Positions 26,274-34,920 of a stretch of DNA of 64,000 bases are shown piece after piece; positions within the stretch are counted from its first letter, which is position 1; each line of letters opens with the position of its first letter. Source of the DNA: Pseudothioclava sp033100795. GTDB lineage: Bacteria > Pseudomonadota > Alphaproteobacteria > Rhodobacterales > Rhodobacteraceae. Location: positions 124,001-188,000 of the forward strand of contig NZ_JAWLVI010000001.1 in the NCBI RefSeq assembly GCF_033100795.1, read 5' to 3'. The notes under the pieces were generated by a model, which saw nothing but the letters and a program-made list of their open reading frames with translations, was not told the DNA's origin and ran no database searches. A program made the translations under genes and the position numbers.

Positions 26274-27283
26274 CAGCCGCCCGTATGGCTCATGTGGCGG
26301 CTCATCTGCCCGACGATGCCCTGACGCGAATAGTCGAAATCGTGGCCCTTGGGCTTGCGCGAAATCGCCGCGCGGATCGTGTCGATCAGGGCGGCGTCGC
26401 TGTCGGGATGGGCGCGCAAGGGCGCGCGCAGATCGGCGTTATCCTCTTGGCCCAGACACATGAACAATTCGCCCGTGCAGGTCACGCGCACCCGGTTGCA
26501 GCTTTCGCAGAAATTATGTGTGAGCGGCGTGATGAAGCCGATCTTCTGGCCGGTTTCATTGAGCCGCACATAGCGCGCAGGCCCGCCCGAGCTTTCGTCC
26601 AGCTCGGTCAGCGAGAACCGCTCGGCCAGTCGCGCGCGCACGTCCGACAGCGGCCAATACTGACCGACGCGGGCTTCCTCGCCCATGTCGCCCATCGGCA
26701 TGACCTCGATGAAGGTCAGGTCATGACCTTCGCCGCCGCACCAGTCGATCAGCGGGAACAGCTCGTCCTCGTTAAAGCCCTTGAGCGCGACCGCGTTGAT
26801 CTTGACGCGCAGCCCCGCTTTTTTCGCCGCCGTAATCCCCTCAAGCACCTGATCAAGGCGCCCCCAGCGGGTGATCTCTGCGAATTTCTCGGGCACCAGC
26901 GTATCAAGCGACACGTTGACGCGCTTCATCCCCAGGGCCGCCAGATCGGGCGCAAACCGGCCAAGCTGCGAGCCGTTGGTCGTCAGCGTCAACTCGTTCA
27001 GCGCGCCGCTGTCCAGATGGCGCGACATGCGGCGGAAAAACGTCATGATGTCGCGCCGCACCAAAGGCTCGCCGCCGGTGATCCGCAGCTTTTTCACCCC
27101 AAGCGAGACAAAGGCCGAACACAGCCGGTCCAGTTCCTCAAGGTTCAACAGGTCTTTTTTTGGCAGAAATTGCATGTGCTCGGCCATGCAATAGGTGCAG
27201 CGAAAGTCGCACCGATCCGTCACCGACACCCGAAGGTAGGTGATCGGACGGGCAAAGGGGTCGATAAGCGGCGCGGTTTCCAT
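26273..27283 (-). CDS. moaA: MoaA, GTP 3',8-cyclase (molybdenum cofactor)
   Basis: Radical SAM enzyme that with MoaC converts GTP to cyclic pyranopterin monophosphate. The 336-aa protein has the SAM cluster C-x3-C-x2-C (CDFRCTYC) near residue 26. The C-terminal second cluster C-x2-C-x13-C begins FCESC near 262. The chain ends in the required GG (MSHTGG). The start at 27283 gives the usual family length; an upstream ATG at 27328 is possible. Confidence 0.95.
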   Translation of the reverse strand: METAPLIDPFARPITYLRVSVTDRCDFRCTYCMAEHMQFLPKKDLLNLEELDRLCSAFVSLGVKKLRITGGEPLVRRDIMTFFRRMSRHLDSGALNELTLTTNGSQLGRFAPDLAALGMKRVNVSLDTLVPEKFAEITRWGRLDQVLEGITAAKKAGLRVKINAVALKGFNEDELFPLIDWCGGEGHDLTFIEVMPMGDMGEEARVGQYWPLSDVRARLAERFSLTELDESSGGPARYVRLNETGQKIGFITPLTHNFCESCNRVRVTCTGELFMCLGQEDNADLRAPLRAHPDSDAALIDTIRAAISRKPKGHDFDYSRQGIVGQMSRHMSHTGG

Positions 27284-27392
27284 AAGCGAATACCTAAGCC
27301 GAGAGGGGGCAGGCGGCAAGGGGGACACGGTTGCTCAATTGAAGGAATGCCCCGCACGCGATAGGATCGGCGCATTGGTTGCGGAGGTTTCG

Positions 27393-27860
27393 ATGGGTAT
27401 GCGGCGTATTGGTGTCTGGGGGATGATCGTGGTGCTGGGTGCCAGCGGCTGTGCAAAGCTGTTGCCACATTCGCCGGAAACCGTTGATGAGTTGCCCTTG
27501 TTCGTTGGTTTTGAAAAGGCGCCAGTGCCCGAGCCTGATGCCCGCACGGTTGAACAGTTCGACACCACCACCAAGGCCGAGCGCGTTGCCGCGGCGGCCT
27601 CGACCACGGGGGGCGCGCGGTTGGGGACCACGCTGGCCAGCCTTGGCGACCCGACCGATCCGGGGTTCTGGCTAAAGACGCCTCTGGTCAGCGTCGAGGC
27701 GCAGGGGCATGTCGAGACCTTATCGGGGAAATCGGTGCAACTGACCCTGTTGCCGCTGGCGGGTGAAGCTGGCGCCGGAAGCCAGCTTTCCCTTCCCGCT
27801 ATGCGTGTGCTAGAACTGTCCCTGACGGATTTACCCGAATTGATTGTTTATCGAGATTAA
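27393..27860 (+). CDS. hypothetical lipoprotein
   Basis: A 155-aa protein with a short signal and lipobox (LGASGC, Cys near residue 20), preceded by GGAGG. The mature part has no motif I recognise; a Thr/Ala-rich middle is followed by a Leu-rich end with LTDLPELIVYRD. Divergent from moaA across 109 bp. The next gene starts 7 nt downstream. Confidence 0.7.
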   Translation: MGMRRIGVWGMIVVLGASGCAKLLPHSPETVDELPLFVGFEKAPVPEPDARTVEQFDTTTKAERVAAAASTTGGARLGTTLASLGDPTDPGFWLKTPLVSVEAQGHVETLSGKSVQLTLLPLAGEAGAGSQLSLPAMRVLELSLTDLPELIVYRD

Positions 27861-27867
27861 AGACTGG

Positions 27868-28317
27868 ATGCTGCCCATGCTTCGCGAGATTGAACTTCCC
27901 CCCGTCTGGTTGGCGGGGGCTATTGTTATCGGTTGGGGCGTATCGCGCCTCTGGACTGTGTCGTTTTTCGGCGGGCAGCAGATCGGCATGATGCTGTTTG
28001 CCATCGGGGCCGTGTTTATGGTGCTGGCGGCGGGGCAGATGCTGTTGCGCCGCACGACCGTGATCCCGCGCCGTGATCCGAATGCGCTTGTGACATCGGG
28101 CTGTTTTGCGATCAGCCGGAACCCGATCTACGTCGCTGACGCGCTGATGCTGGCAGGGGCGCTGTTGTATCTTGAGGCGGCCTATATGCTCTGGCTGGTG
28201 CCGCTCTTTATGGCGATCATCACGCGGCGCTTTGTCTTGGGCGAGGAAGACCGCCTGCGCCGCCGCTTTGGCGCGGTCTATGAGGACTATTGCCGCGCAA
28301 CCCGCCGCTGGCTCTAA
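27868..28317 (+). CDS. isoprenylcysteine carboxyl methyltransferase-like membrane protein
   Basis: A 149-aa membrane protein with four hydrophobic stretches. The conserved C-terminal SAM-binding part is seen as SRNPIYVADALM near residue 88 and EEDRLRRRFGAVYEDYCR near 128. This is the ICMT/PEMT (isoprenylcysteine carboxyl methyltransferase-like, PF04140/PF04191) pattern. Bacterial substrates are mostly unknown. Start choice between ATG 27868 and 27877 is uncertain. It follows the lipoprotein gene by 7 nt, suggesting one transcript. Confidence 0.75.
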   Translation: MLPMLREIELPPVWLAGAIVIGWGVSRLWTVSFFGGQQIGMMLFAIGAVFMVLAAGQMLLRRTTVIPRRDPNALVTSGCFAISRNPIYVADALMLAGALLYLEAAYMLWLVPLFMAIITRRFVLGEEDRLRRRFGAVYEDYCRATRRWL

Positions 28318-28633
28318 GCGCTTTGGGTGCCGCGGAATGCTGCGGCGCAACAAAATTTGCAACTTTGCAATCAAGTTTTAATTTGGTGTAGATTTCTTGC
28401 AAACCTGTTGTTTGGTTGCTTTTAATGCATTGATAATAAATGAATAAAGAATGGATAGTCCTGATGTCCGTCTGTATGCATTTGTATACTGTCTTGGATG
28501 CGACCATTTAACAAGGTTTTACGAACTATCGGCGCTTGTGAAACTTTATTGCGCGATGCTAAGGAAATCCTCGCCACAATTGCCCCGCGGGAAGACTTTG
28601 GTCTTGAAGGGGCGTGACTAGGGGGATTGGAAC
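28318..28633 (+). promoter_or_regulatory. AT-rich 316-bp intergenic region upstream of pntAB
   Basis: No gene is seen. This stretch is strikingly AT-rich against its neighbours, especially 28360-28460 with runs such as TTGATAATAAATGAATAAAG, and no strong hairpin follows. A small GCCGC/GCGGC inverted repeat lies at 28329-28346. It most likely carries the pntAB promoter and long leader; I cannot place -10/-35 boxes with confidence. Confidence 0.45.
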
Positions 28634-30208
28634 GTGAAAATTGGCGCTCCTAAGGAGATATTCGAGGGCGAAGCGCGTGTTGCGATGACGCCCGACTCGG
28701 CTTTGCAACTGCAGAAGCTGGGTCATGAGTGCTTTGTCGAGGCCGGTGCTGGCCATGCGGCTGGGTTTGACGATGCGGCCTATGAGGCGGCGGGGGTGAC
28801 GGTTATGAAGACCGCGCCGGCGCTGTTCAAAGAGGTCGATTTTGTCGTCAAGGTGCGCCCGCCGATTGATACGGAACTCAAGCGGTTGAAGGCGGGGCAG
28901 ACGCTGATCTCGTTCTTCTATCCGGCGCAGAACGAGAAGCTTCTGAAAGCGGCCGAGAAGACCGGCGCGAATGTGATCGCGATGGACATGGTTCCGCGGA
29001 TCTCGCGCGCGCAGAAGATGGATGCGCTGTCGTCGATGGCGAACATCGCGGGCTACCGCGCGGTGATCGAGGCGGGCAACAACTTTGGCCGCTTCTTCAC
29101 GGGTCAGGTGACGGCTGCGGGCAAGGTGCCTCCGGCGAAGGTGCTGATCGTGGGGGCGGGTGTCGCTGGTCTTGCGGCTATCGGGGCTTCGACCTCGCTT
29201 GGCGCGATCACCTATGCGTTCGACGTGCGTCCCGAAGTGGCCGAGCAGATTGAATCGATGGGCGCCGAGTTCGTCTATCTCGATTTCGAAGAGCAGCAGA
29301 CGGATGGCGCGGCGACGGGCGGTTATGCGGCGCCTTCCAGCCCCGAGTTCCGCGAAGCGCAGCTGAAAAAGTTCCGCGAGCTGGCCCCCGAGGTCGATAT
29401 TGTCATCACCACGGCCCTCATTCCGGGCCGCGATGCGCCGGTTCTGTGGACCAAGGATATGGTCGAGGCGATGAAGCCCGGCTCGGTGATCGTGGACCTT
29501 GCGGCCGAGCGCGGCGGCAACTGCGAACTGACGAAGATGGACGAGAAGGTTGTCACTGACAACCGCGTGACGATCATCGGCTTCACCGACTTCCCCTCGC
29601 GGATGGCGACGCAGGCCTCGACGCTCTATTCGAACAACATCCGTCACATGATGACCGACCTCACGCCCGGCAAGGACGGCGTGGTCAATCACAATATGGA
29701 AGACGATGTGATCCGTGGCGCGACGGTGGCCCATCAGGGCGCGATCACCTTCCCGCCGCCGCCGCCGAAAATCGCGGCAATCGCGGCGCAGAAGCCGAAG
29801 GAGAAGGCGCCTGAACTGACGCCCGAAGAGCGCAAGGCCCAGGAGCACGCGAAATTCGTGGCCGCCACGAAGCAGCAGGTCGGGATTCTGGCCATTGGCA
29901 CGCTGGTTCTGATGCTGGTCGGCTCGGTCGCGCCGGCAAGCTTTATGGCGCACTTCATCGTCTTCGCGCTGGCCTGCTTCGTCGGCTTCCAGGTGATCTG
30001 GAATGTGTCGCATTCGCTGCACACGCCCTTGATGGCCGTGACCAACGCGATCTCGGGGATCGTCATTCTTGGCGCGCTGTTGCAGGTGGGCTCGGGTAGC
30101 TGGCTGGTGATGGTCCTTGCGGCCATCTCGGTGCTGATCGCTTCGGTCAACATCGTCGGCGGCTTCCTTGTGACGCGCCGCATGCTTGCCATGTTCCAGA
30201 AATCGTAA
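28634..30208 (+). CDS. pntA: NAD(P) transhydrogenase subunit alpha, PntA
   Basis: With PntB forms the proton-translocating transhydrogenase that makes NADPH from NADH. The 524-aa protein has the NAD-binding domain I (GAGVAGLAAIGAS near residue 175, the AERGGNCELT loop near 290), a Pro/Lys-rich linker near 375-400 and four C-terminal membrane helices (about 415-515). The soluble and membrane parts are in one chain, as in E. coli, rather than the split PntAA/PntAB found in some alphaproteobacteria. The GTG start at 28634 has GGGGGA about 6 nt upstream. Confidence 0.95.
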   Translation: MKIGAPKEIFEGEARVAMTPDSALQLQKLGHECFVEAGAGHAAGFDDAAYEAAGVTVMKTAPALFKEVDFVVKVRPPIDTELKRLKAGQTLISFFYPAQNEKLLKAAEKTGANVIAMDMVPRISRAQKMDALSSMANIAGYRAVIEAGNNFGRFFTGQVTAAGKVPPAKVLIVGAGVAGLAAIGASTSLGAITYAFDVRPEVAEQIESMGAEFVYLDFEEQQTDGAATGGYAAPSSPEFREAQLKKFRELAPEVDIVITTALIPGRDAPVLWTKDMVEAMKPGSVIVDLAAERGGNCELTKMDEKVVTDNRVTIIGFTDFPSRMATQASTLYSNNIRHMMTDLTPGKDGVVNHNMEDDVIRGATVAHQGAITFPPPPPKIAAIAAQKPKEKAPELTPEERKAQEHAKFVAATKQQVGILAIGTLVLMLVGSVAPASFMAHFIVFALACFVGFQVIWNVSHSLHTPLMAVTNAISGIVILGALLQVGSGSWLVMVLAAISVLIASVNIVGGFLVTRRMLAMFQKS

Positions 30209-30226
30209 TCGGGGAGGGTGCTGACA

Positions 30227-31666
30227 ATGTTTTCGATCGGTATCGTATCTGCCGCCTATATCGCGGCTGCCGTTCTCTTCATCCTCTCGCTGGGGGGTCT
30301 TTCGGGGCAGGAAAGCGCGAAACGCGCCGTGTGGTATGGCATCGTGGGCATGGGCCTTGCGGTGGCGGCCACGGTCTTCGGGCCGGGCGTGGGCAACTGG
30401 CTTGTGATCTTGCTGATGATCGCGGGCGGCTCGGTTCTGGGCTGGTATGTGGCAAAGACCGTCGAGATGACGGAAATGCCGCAGCTGGTCGCGGCGCTGC
30501 ACTCCTTCGTGGGTCTGGCGGCTGTGTTCATCGGCTACAACGCCTATCTGGAGCTTGGCCGCGTGCTGGCGATGTCGGAAGAAGAGCGCCACGCGCTGAC
30601 CGGCTTTGCGGGCGTTCTGGCGCATAAGGACGGGGTCGAGCAGGCCATCCTGAAGGTCGAGGTTTTCCTTGGCGTCTTTATCGGTGCTGTGACCTTTACC
30701 GGCTCGGTCGTGGCCTTTGGCAAGCTGGCAGGCAAGGTGACCTCGAAGGCGGTGAAGCTGCCGGGTGGTCATATGCTTAACGCGGGTGCGGCGCTTGGCT
30801 CGCTGATCCTGCTGATCATGTTCATGAACGGCGCTGGCATCTGGACGCTGGTCGTGATGACGGTTCTCGCCTTCTTCATCGGCTACCACCTGATCATGGG
30901 TATCGGCGGCGCCGATATGCCGGTGGTGGTGTCGATGCTGAACTCCTATTCGGGGTGGGCGGCGTCTGCGATCGGCTTCTCTCTTGGCAATGACCTTCTG
31001 ATCGTGACGGGCGCGCTGGTCGGCTCGTCGGGCGCGATCCTGAGCTACATCATGTGCAAGGCGATGAACCGCTCCTTCGTCAGCGTGATCCTTGGCGGCT
31101 TCGGCAATGCCACGGGTCCGGCGATGGAGGTTGAGGGCGAGCAGGTGGCGATCGACGCCGCAGGCGTGGCCGATGCGCTGAACGAGGCCGACAGCGTCGT
31201 CATCGTTCCGGGCTATGGTATGGCCGTGGCACAGGCGCAAAACGCGGTGTCGGAACTGACCACCATGCTGCGCGGGCGTGGCAAGACGGTGCGCTTTGCG
31301 ATCCACCCGGTTGCGGGGCGTCTGCCGGGCCACATGAACGTGCTTCTGGCCGAGGCGAAGGTGCCTTACGACATCGTTCTGGAAATGGACGAGATCAACG
31401 ACGACTTCCCGGAAACGGATGTGGTGATCGTGATCGGCTCGAACGACATCGTGAACCCGGCCGCACAGGACGATCCGAACTCGCCCATCGCGGGGATGCC
31501 GGTTCTCGAAGTGTGGAAGGCCAAGCAGGTGTTCGTGTCGAAACGCGGGCAGGGCACGGGCTACTCGGGCATCGAGAACCCGCTGTTCTACAAGGAAAAT
31601 ACGCGCATGTATTACGGCGACGCGCGCAAATCCATGGACGAACTGCTCCACCTCATCCGCAGCTGA
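30227..31666 (+). CDS. pntB: NAD(P) transhydrogenase subunit beta, PntB
   Basis: A 479-aa partner of PntA. About nine membrane helices form domain II (residues 1-260) and carry protons. The C-terminal domain III binds NADP(H), shown by VIVPGYGMAVAQAQ near 325, HPVAGRLPGHMNVLLAEA near 350 and IGSNDIVNPAAQ near 400. ATG 30227 is preferred over an in-frame GTG at 30218 because GGGGAGG sits about 9 nt upstream. A terminator follows 20 nt after the stop. Confidence 0.95.
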   Translation: MFSIGIVSAAYIAAAVLFILSLGGLSGQESAKRAVWYGIVGMGLAVAATVFGPGVGNWLVILLMIAGGSVLGWYVAKTVEMTEMPQLVAALHSFVGLAAVFIGYNAYLELGRVLAMSEEERHALTGFAGVLAHKDGVEQAILKVEVFLGVFIGAVTFTGSVVAFGKLAGKVTSKAVKLPGGHMLNAGAALGSLILLIMFMNGAGIWTLVVMTVLAFFIGYHLIMGIGGADMPVVVSMLNSYSGWAASAIGFSLGNDLLIVTGALVGSSGAILSYIMCKAMNRSFVSVILGGFGNATGPAMEVEGEQVAIDAAGVADALNEADSVVIVPGYGMAVAQAQNAVSELTTMLRGRGKTVRFAIHPVAGRLPGHMNVLLAEAKVPYDIVLEMDEINDDFPETDVVIVIGSNDIVNPAAQDDPNSPIAGMPVLEVWKAKQVFVSKRGQGTGYSGIENPLFYKENTRMYYGDARKSMDELLHLIRS

Positions 31667-31685
31667 TCCAAGCCTGAAACTCGTC

Positions 31686-31715
31686 AAAAGCCCCGCCCGA
31701 AACGGCGGGGCTTTT
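31686..31715 (+). terminator. rho-independent terminator after pntB
   Basis: A perfect 12-bp stem (31686-31697 with 31704-31715) and 6-nt loop. The stem ends in TTTT on the + strand and starts with AAAA, so it may work in both directions. Confidence 0.92.
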
Positions 31716-31844
31716 GCGTTGCAGTTGTGCCATAGCGGGCGTTGTGCACCAAAGTATGCCGTTAAAGCTCTGTTATCGCTGGAAATTTTTGTTTACTTGC
31801 GCCGCGCATCCGTTATCCAGAAGCCTTCTGGCGAAAGGTAAGCT

Positions 31845-33137
31845 ATGGCCCCGGTTTACGAACACCCTTTGCGTTACACGCTTGTGAACGAGTTGCACGC
31901 GCGCCCCTATCCGAAAATCGGGGTGCCCGCGCATGTCGTCTATGCGGCTTTCAAAGAGCCAAATGACGCGGCCAACCGTGACCGGGCGCATGACTTTGCG
32001 CATCTGTGCGATCTGCTGACCCGCAAGGGGGCGCCGAACATGCCCTCGGAAGGCGTGACGCATTTCACCGGCCATATCGGGCGGCACAAGCTGAAATGGG
32101 AAAGCCATACCGAGTTCGTGACCTATCTCGCCCATGCGCCGGGCTATTCGTCGGTGCCGTTCGACCCGCTGGAGACGTCCGTCTTTCCAAATGACTGGAT
32201 CGCAGAGGCGCCGGGCGGGCGGGTTGCCGCGATCCATATTCGCATCGAAACTCTGCCCGATGATCCCGAAGACATCGCGCCGCTGCTGGCCGATTGGTTC
32301 GTGGCCGAAAGCCTTGTGTGTTCCAGCATCCTTGAGGGCGCTGCCGTCATCGCGGGGGACTTCCGTCTGGATGCGGCGGGACAGATGCGCTTTGCGGTCT
32401 TTGTGCGTAAGGACACGGGGGCAGGGCGGATCGGCCGGATCGTCCAGCGCATCTGCGAGATCGAGACCTACCGCGCGGTGTCCATGCTGGGGCTGGACCG
32501 CGCCCGCAGCCTGATGAAGCGCCTGAATCTGCTGGAGCCGCAGCTCTCGGAACTGGTCGAGGCAATGTCGCGGGCCGAGATCGAACCCGAAGGTACGCTG
32601 CACCAGCTTCTGGCGATCTCGGGCGAGCTGGAGGCGCTGGCGGTGCAGCATTCGTTCCGTTTCGGCGCGACGGGCGCCTATGAGGCGATCATGCGCGAGC
32701 GTGTCGCGGTGCTGCGCGAGGCACGCTTTCACGGGCGCCAGTTGCTGTCCGAATTCATGACGCGGCGCTACGATCCGGCGGTGCGCACGGTGCATTCCGC
32801 CGAAAAACGTCTCAGCGCGATGCTGGAGCGCGCCGCGCGGGCTGCCGAGTTGCTGCGCACACGGGTGGATGTCGAACGCTCGGCGCAGAACCAGAGCCTG
32901 CTGGAAAGTATGGACCGGCGCGCCGATCTGCAATTGCGGCTGCAGCACACGGTCGAGGGGCTGTCGGTCGTCGCGATCAGCTATTACGCGGTCAGCCTTG
33001 CGGGCTATCTGCTCTATCCGCTGGCAAAACAGCTTGGCGCGTCAAAAGAGATCGTTCTGGCCGGGGCAACGCCTGCGGTGATTTTCGGTGTCTGGCTGAT
33101 GATCCGGAAAATCCGCAAGGGGATGGGCGGGCACTGA
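31845..33137 (+). CDS. DUF3422 family membrane protein
   Basis: A 430-aa protein matching my memory of the DUF3422 family, which begins HPLRYTLVNELHARP, as here. A large soluble N-terminal region with long helical segments (about residues 175-365) precedes two C-terminal membrane helices (about 370-395 and 400-420). No catalytic motif or function is known. It is single-gene, behind a terminator, and borders the accessory region. Confidence 0.85.
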   Translation: MAPVYEHPLRYTLVNELHARPYPKIGVPAHVVYAAFKEPNDAANRDRAHDFAHLCDLLTRKGAPNMPSEGVTHFTGHIGRHKLKWESHTEFVTYLAHAPGYSSVPFDPLETSVFPNDWIAEAPGGRVAAIHIRIETLPDDPEDIAPLLADWFVAESLVCSSILEGAAVIAGDFRLDAAGQMRFAVFVRKDTGAGRIGRIVQRICEIETYRAVSMLGLDRARSLMKRLNLLEPQLSELVEAMSRAEIEPEGTLHQLLAISGELEALAVQHSFRFGATGAYEAIMRERVAVLREARFHGRQLLSEFMTRRYDPAVRTVHSAEKRLSAMLERAARAAELLRTRVDVERSAQNQSLLESMDRRADLQLRLQHTVEGLSVVAISYYAVSLAGYLLYPLAKQLGASKEIVLAGATPAVIFGVWLMIRKIRKGMGGH

Positions 33138-33248
33138 TGTCAGGACCAACATAACTTTTCGGTAACGCGGGCCTTAGTCGTCGATTTTATAGGGAAGATT
33201 TCGCTGTAGCCCCGCAACCGGTGTGGGGAACTCCTTTCCGGTTTCCGG

Positions 33249-33269
33249 TCCCAATCCGGATGATTGGGA
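33249..33269 (+). repeat. 8-bp perfect hairpin downstream of the DUF3422 gene
   Basis: TCCCAATC (33249-33256) pairs with GATTGGGA (33262-33269) around a 5-nt loop; flanking GG/CC may extend it. It ends just 6 nt before the IS remnant. It may act as a weak transcription end or be a relic of the interrupted sequence. Confidence 0.5.
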
Positions 33270-33275
33270 ACCTTC

Positions 33276-33301
33276 TGGCCTGCCATGGGATTTTTCCTCC
33301 A
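33276..33301 (+). repeat. IS left inverted repeat
   Basis: Outer end TGGCCTGCCA matches the right end except at the third base (G against A); similarity continues with gaps to TCCA at 33298-33301. Confidence 0.7.
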
Positions 33302-33338
33302 CCGTGGATTAGAGTCCGATCCAACTTGAGGACGGACA

Positions 33339-34095
33339 ATGAAGCGAACGAGGTTCACGGACGAACAGATCACCGGCATCCTGAACCCTCGGGGATCAAC
33401 CGGATCTATCGGCTCTACCGCGATGAAGGATTGACAGTGCGCAAGCGAAAGGCCCGGCGCAAGGCCATCGGGATCCGGGCCTGGTCGAAGCGCGGCCCAA
33501 TGCGCGCTGGTCGCTGGATTTTGTCCATGACCAGTTCGCCAGTGGCCAGCGCTTCCGGGGGCTCAACGTGGTCGATGACGTCGCCCGTGAATGCCTGGCT
33601 GCGATCCGTCGACCGCATGGGGCGACCCTCGATCTCGGGGCGGCGTGTTGCCCGTGAACTGACGGCCCTGATCGAGCGCCGCGGAAAGCCGGGCATGATT
33701 GTTGGCGATAACGGGGCGGAACTGACCAGTAACGCGATCCTGCGGTGGTGTTCCGGGCACCGGATCGAATGGCATTACATCGCGCCGGGCAAGCCGATGC
33801 AGAATGGTTTCGTGGAGAGCTTCAACGGTCGGATGCGCGACGAGCTGCTCAATGAGACGATGTTCCGCAACCTGGCCGATGCCCGCGTCGTGATCGCGGC
33901 CTGGGACGCCGACTACAACACCGAGCGTCCCCATTCGGCCCTGGATTACCAAACCCCGGCTGACTACGCGCGAACCCTGACCACCGCAATCGCCCGCCCT
34001 GGCTCGCGCGAGATGAAAGCTCCGCGCGCCGGGCGATTGCTAACCCCGCGCCAAATGGCGAAAACAGAAACCGGGCTCCGGTCGCGGCTGGATGA
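33339..34095 (+). pseudogene. IS3-family transposase, orfA/orfB remnant with frameshifts
   Basis: It begins with an intact orfA start (MKRTRFTDEQITGILN) that jumps by deletion into orfB (INRIYRLYRDEGLTVRKRKA). Near 33480 the frame shifts: the normal RPNARWSLDFVHD with the first DDE aspartate is only readable in another frame. Near 33610 it shifts back (PSISGRRVARELT), giving the second Asp (GMIVGDNGAELTSN) and the Glu (NGFVESFNGRM). Near 34005 it shifts again, and the natural end (RAPVAAG then TGA at 34093-34095) lies in that frame. Three frameshifts plus the deletion make it nonfunctional. Confidence 0.88.
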
Positions 34096-34113
34096 AAGAT
34101 CAGTGGCAGGTCA
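34089..34113 (-). repeat. IS right inverted repeat
   Basis: Read on the - strand it begins TGACCTGCCACTGATC. The first TGA stops the interrupted peptidase frame exactly at the junction. Confidence 0.7.
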
Positions 34114-34266
34114 CTTACGTCGTCCGGTGAGGTTATGTCGGTTGGTGATCAAGAGTGGACCTTTTGCAGAGATCGATACAAAGCCAGTTCCGGTGGAGAG
34201 CGGTTGGCCCTTGAACCGCATTTGCAGAAGCAAGGACTGAACAGAAGGTTTGGCGATGTTCTGCAT
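34114..34266 (-). pseudogene. trypsin-like peptidase N-terminus, cut by the IS
   Basis: Fifty-one codons remain from ATG 34266 (a GTG at 34317 is an alternative start). The segment GTGFVSISAKGPLLITNRHN followed by LTG is the catalytic-histidine region of a trypsin-like serine peptidase family that usually reads LITNxHNVTG. The frame runs in register to base 34114, and the TGA that ends it is the first triplet of the IS right end. No clear continuation is seen left of the IS (33138-33275), so the rest was probably deleted. It lies directly downstream of, and just after, the TnsA-like gene on the same strand, so the two probably formed an operon. Confidence 0.65.
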
Positions 34267-34320
34267 TTTTCGCTCTAGTTTCGTTGGCTGATGGTCGATT
34301 GTGTAACCTAAGGTCACTCA

Positions 34321-34917
34321 TCAGTCACTATTCGGGACTGGAAACGACGCTTCGGAAATCACTGCGAACCGGAAGCCGTCAGGCAGTGCCACTCGGATGG
34401 CGCGTGTCAGCGCCTCCATCTTCGGCCGCGCCAGTGCCTCTTCGTTTTTGACAAAGATGAATGTTTGAGCACCGCACCGCTGCGAGAGGAGATAGTCGAG
34501 AGTGTGGGATCTAGTGCCGCTGACGGGGGGATCAAAATGAACGGTCAAGGGCTGGCATTTCAGCCCGACCGTCTGGGGATGGAGCAGACAGGAAATCGCG
34601 ACGGCACGTTCGAGGCCGCTTTCAAAACCGATCGGGCGCGGGCGCCCCTGATCTTCCTCGGTGCGCCCCACAAACATGCCGGTTTTGGCGGACTGGCTGC
34701 GCCGGACCGTATTGCGCAGGCCGTCATAGGGGAGCATCAGATCGAGCTTTTCAAGCGACAAGTCCACTCCGGAAGGTGGGCGAGCACTGCAGATGGACGC
34801 TTCATGGTCGGCCGATAGATCCTTCTCCATCGCCTGAACAGGCACTGCCGCAAACGGCATTTTACCTGCAAACCGATCACCACCGCCTGTGGTGCTATGA
34901 CAGTTGTGTCCCGCCAT
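34321..34917 (-). CDS. TnsA-like endonuclease domain protein
   Basis: A 198-aa protein. Its C-terminal half (about residues 95-170) resembles TnsA-type PD-(D/E)XK nucleases: GFESGLERAVAI, then QPLTVHF, SHTLDYLL and FIFVKNEE supply the E...D...K order. The Gln two before the Lys of Tn7 TnsA is replaced by Phe, so activity is doubtful. The N-terminal 90 residues match nothing I know. No tnsB, tnsC or tniQ gene is present. The start has GGAGA a few bases upstream, but that Shine-Dalgarno lies inside a hairpin (34921-34939). GC content and codon use are less biased than in the core genes, suggesting transfer. Confidence 0.5.
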   Translation of the reverse strand: MAGHNCHSTTGGGDRFAGKMPFAAVPVQAMEKDLSADHEASICSARPPSGVDLSLEKLDLMLPYDGLRNTVRRSQSAKTGMFVGRTEEDQGRPRPIGFESGLERAVAISCLLHPQTVGLKCQPLTVHFDPPVSGTRSHTLDYLLSQRCGAQTFIFVKNEEALARPKMEALTRAIRVALPDGFRFAVISEASFPVPNSD

Positions 34918-34920
34918 GAC

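Larger units (their letters stand above)
33276..34113 (+). mobile_element. decayed IS3-family insertion sequence (IS407-like)
   Basis: An 838-bp remnant bounded by related inverted ends. The left end starts TGGCCTGCCATGGGATTTTT and the right end, read on the - strand, starts TGACCTGCCACTGATC. The flanking four bases are CTTC (left) and CTTA (right), three of four matching, compatible with an eroded target duplication. The body contains an orfA start fused to orfB by an internal deletion and several frameshifts, so it cannot be autonomous. Insertion cut a trypsin-like peptidase gene on the opposite strand. Confidence 0.85.

Noticed and set aside
28559..31687. 1042-aa open frame on the - strand
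   Set aside because: It is the antisense of pntA and pntB, rich in His/Arg, a product of high-GC3 codon bias; the sense genes are certain.
33186..33275. possible riboswitch after the DUF3422 gene (CCCCGCAACCGG and hairpin)
   Set aside because: Compared with the cobalamin and other common riboswitch cores, the conserved boxes are missing and no gene follows in the right direction.
34465..34818. 117-aa + strand frame opposite the TnsA-like gene
   Set aside because: No ribosome site and no motif; the - strand frame has the better coding evidence.
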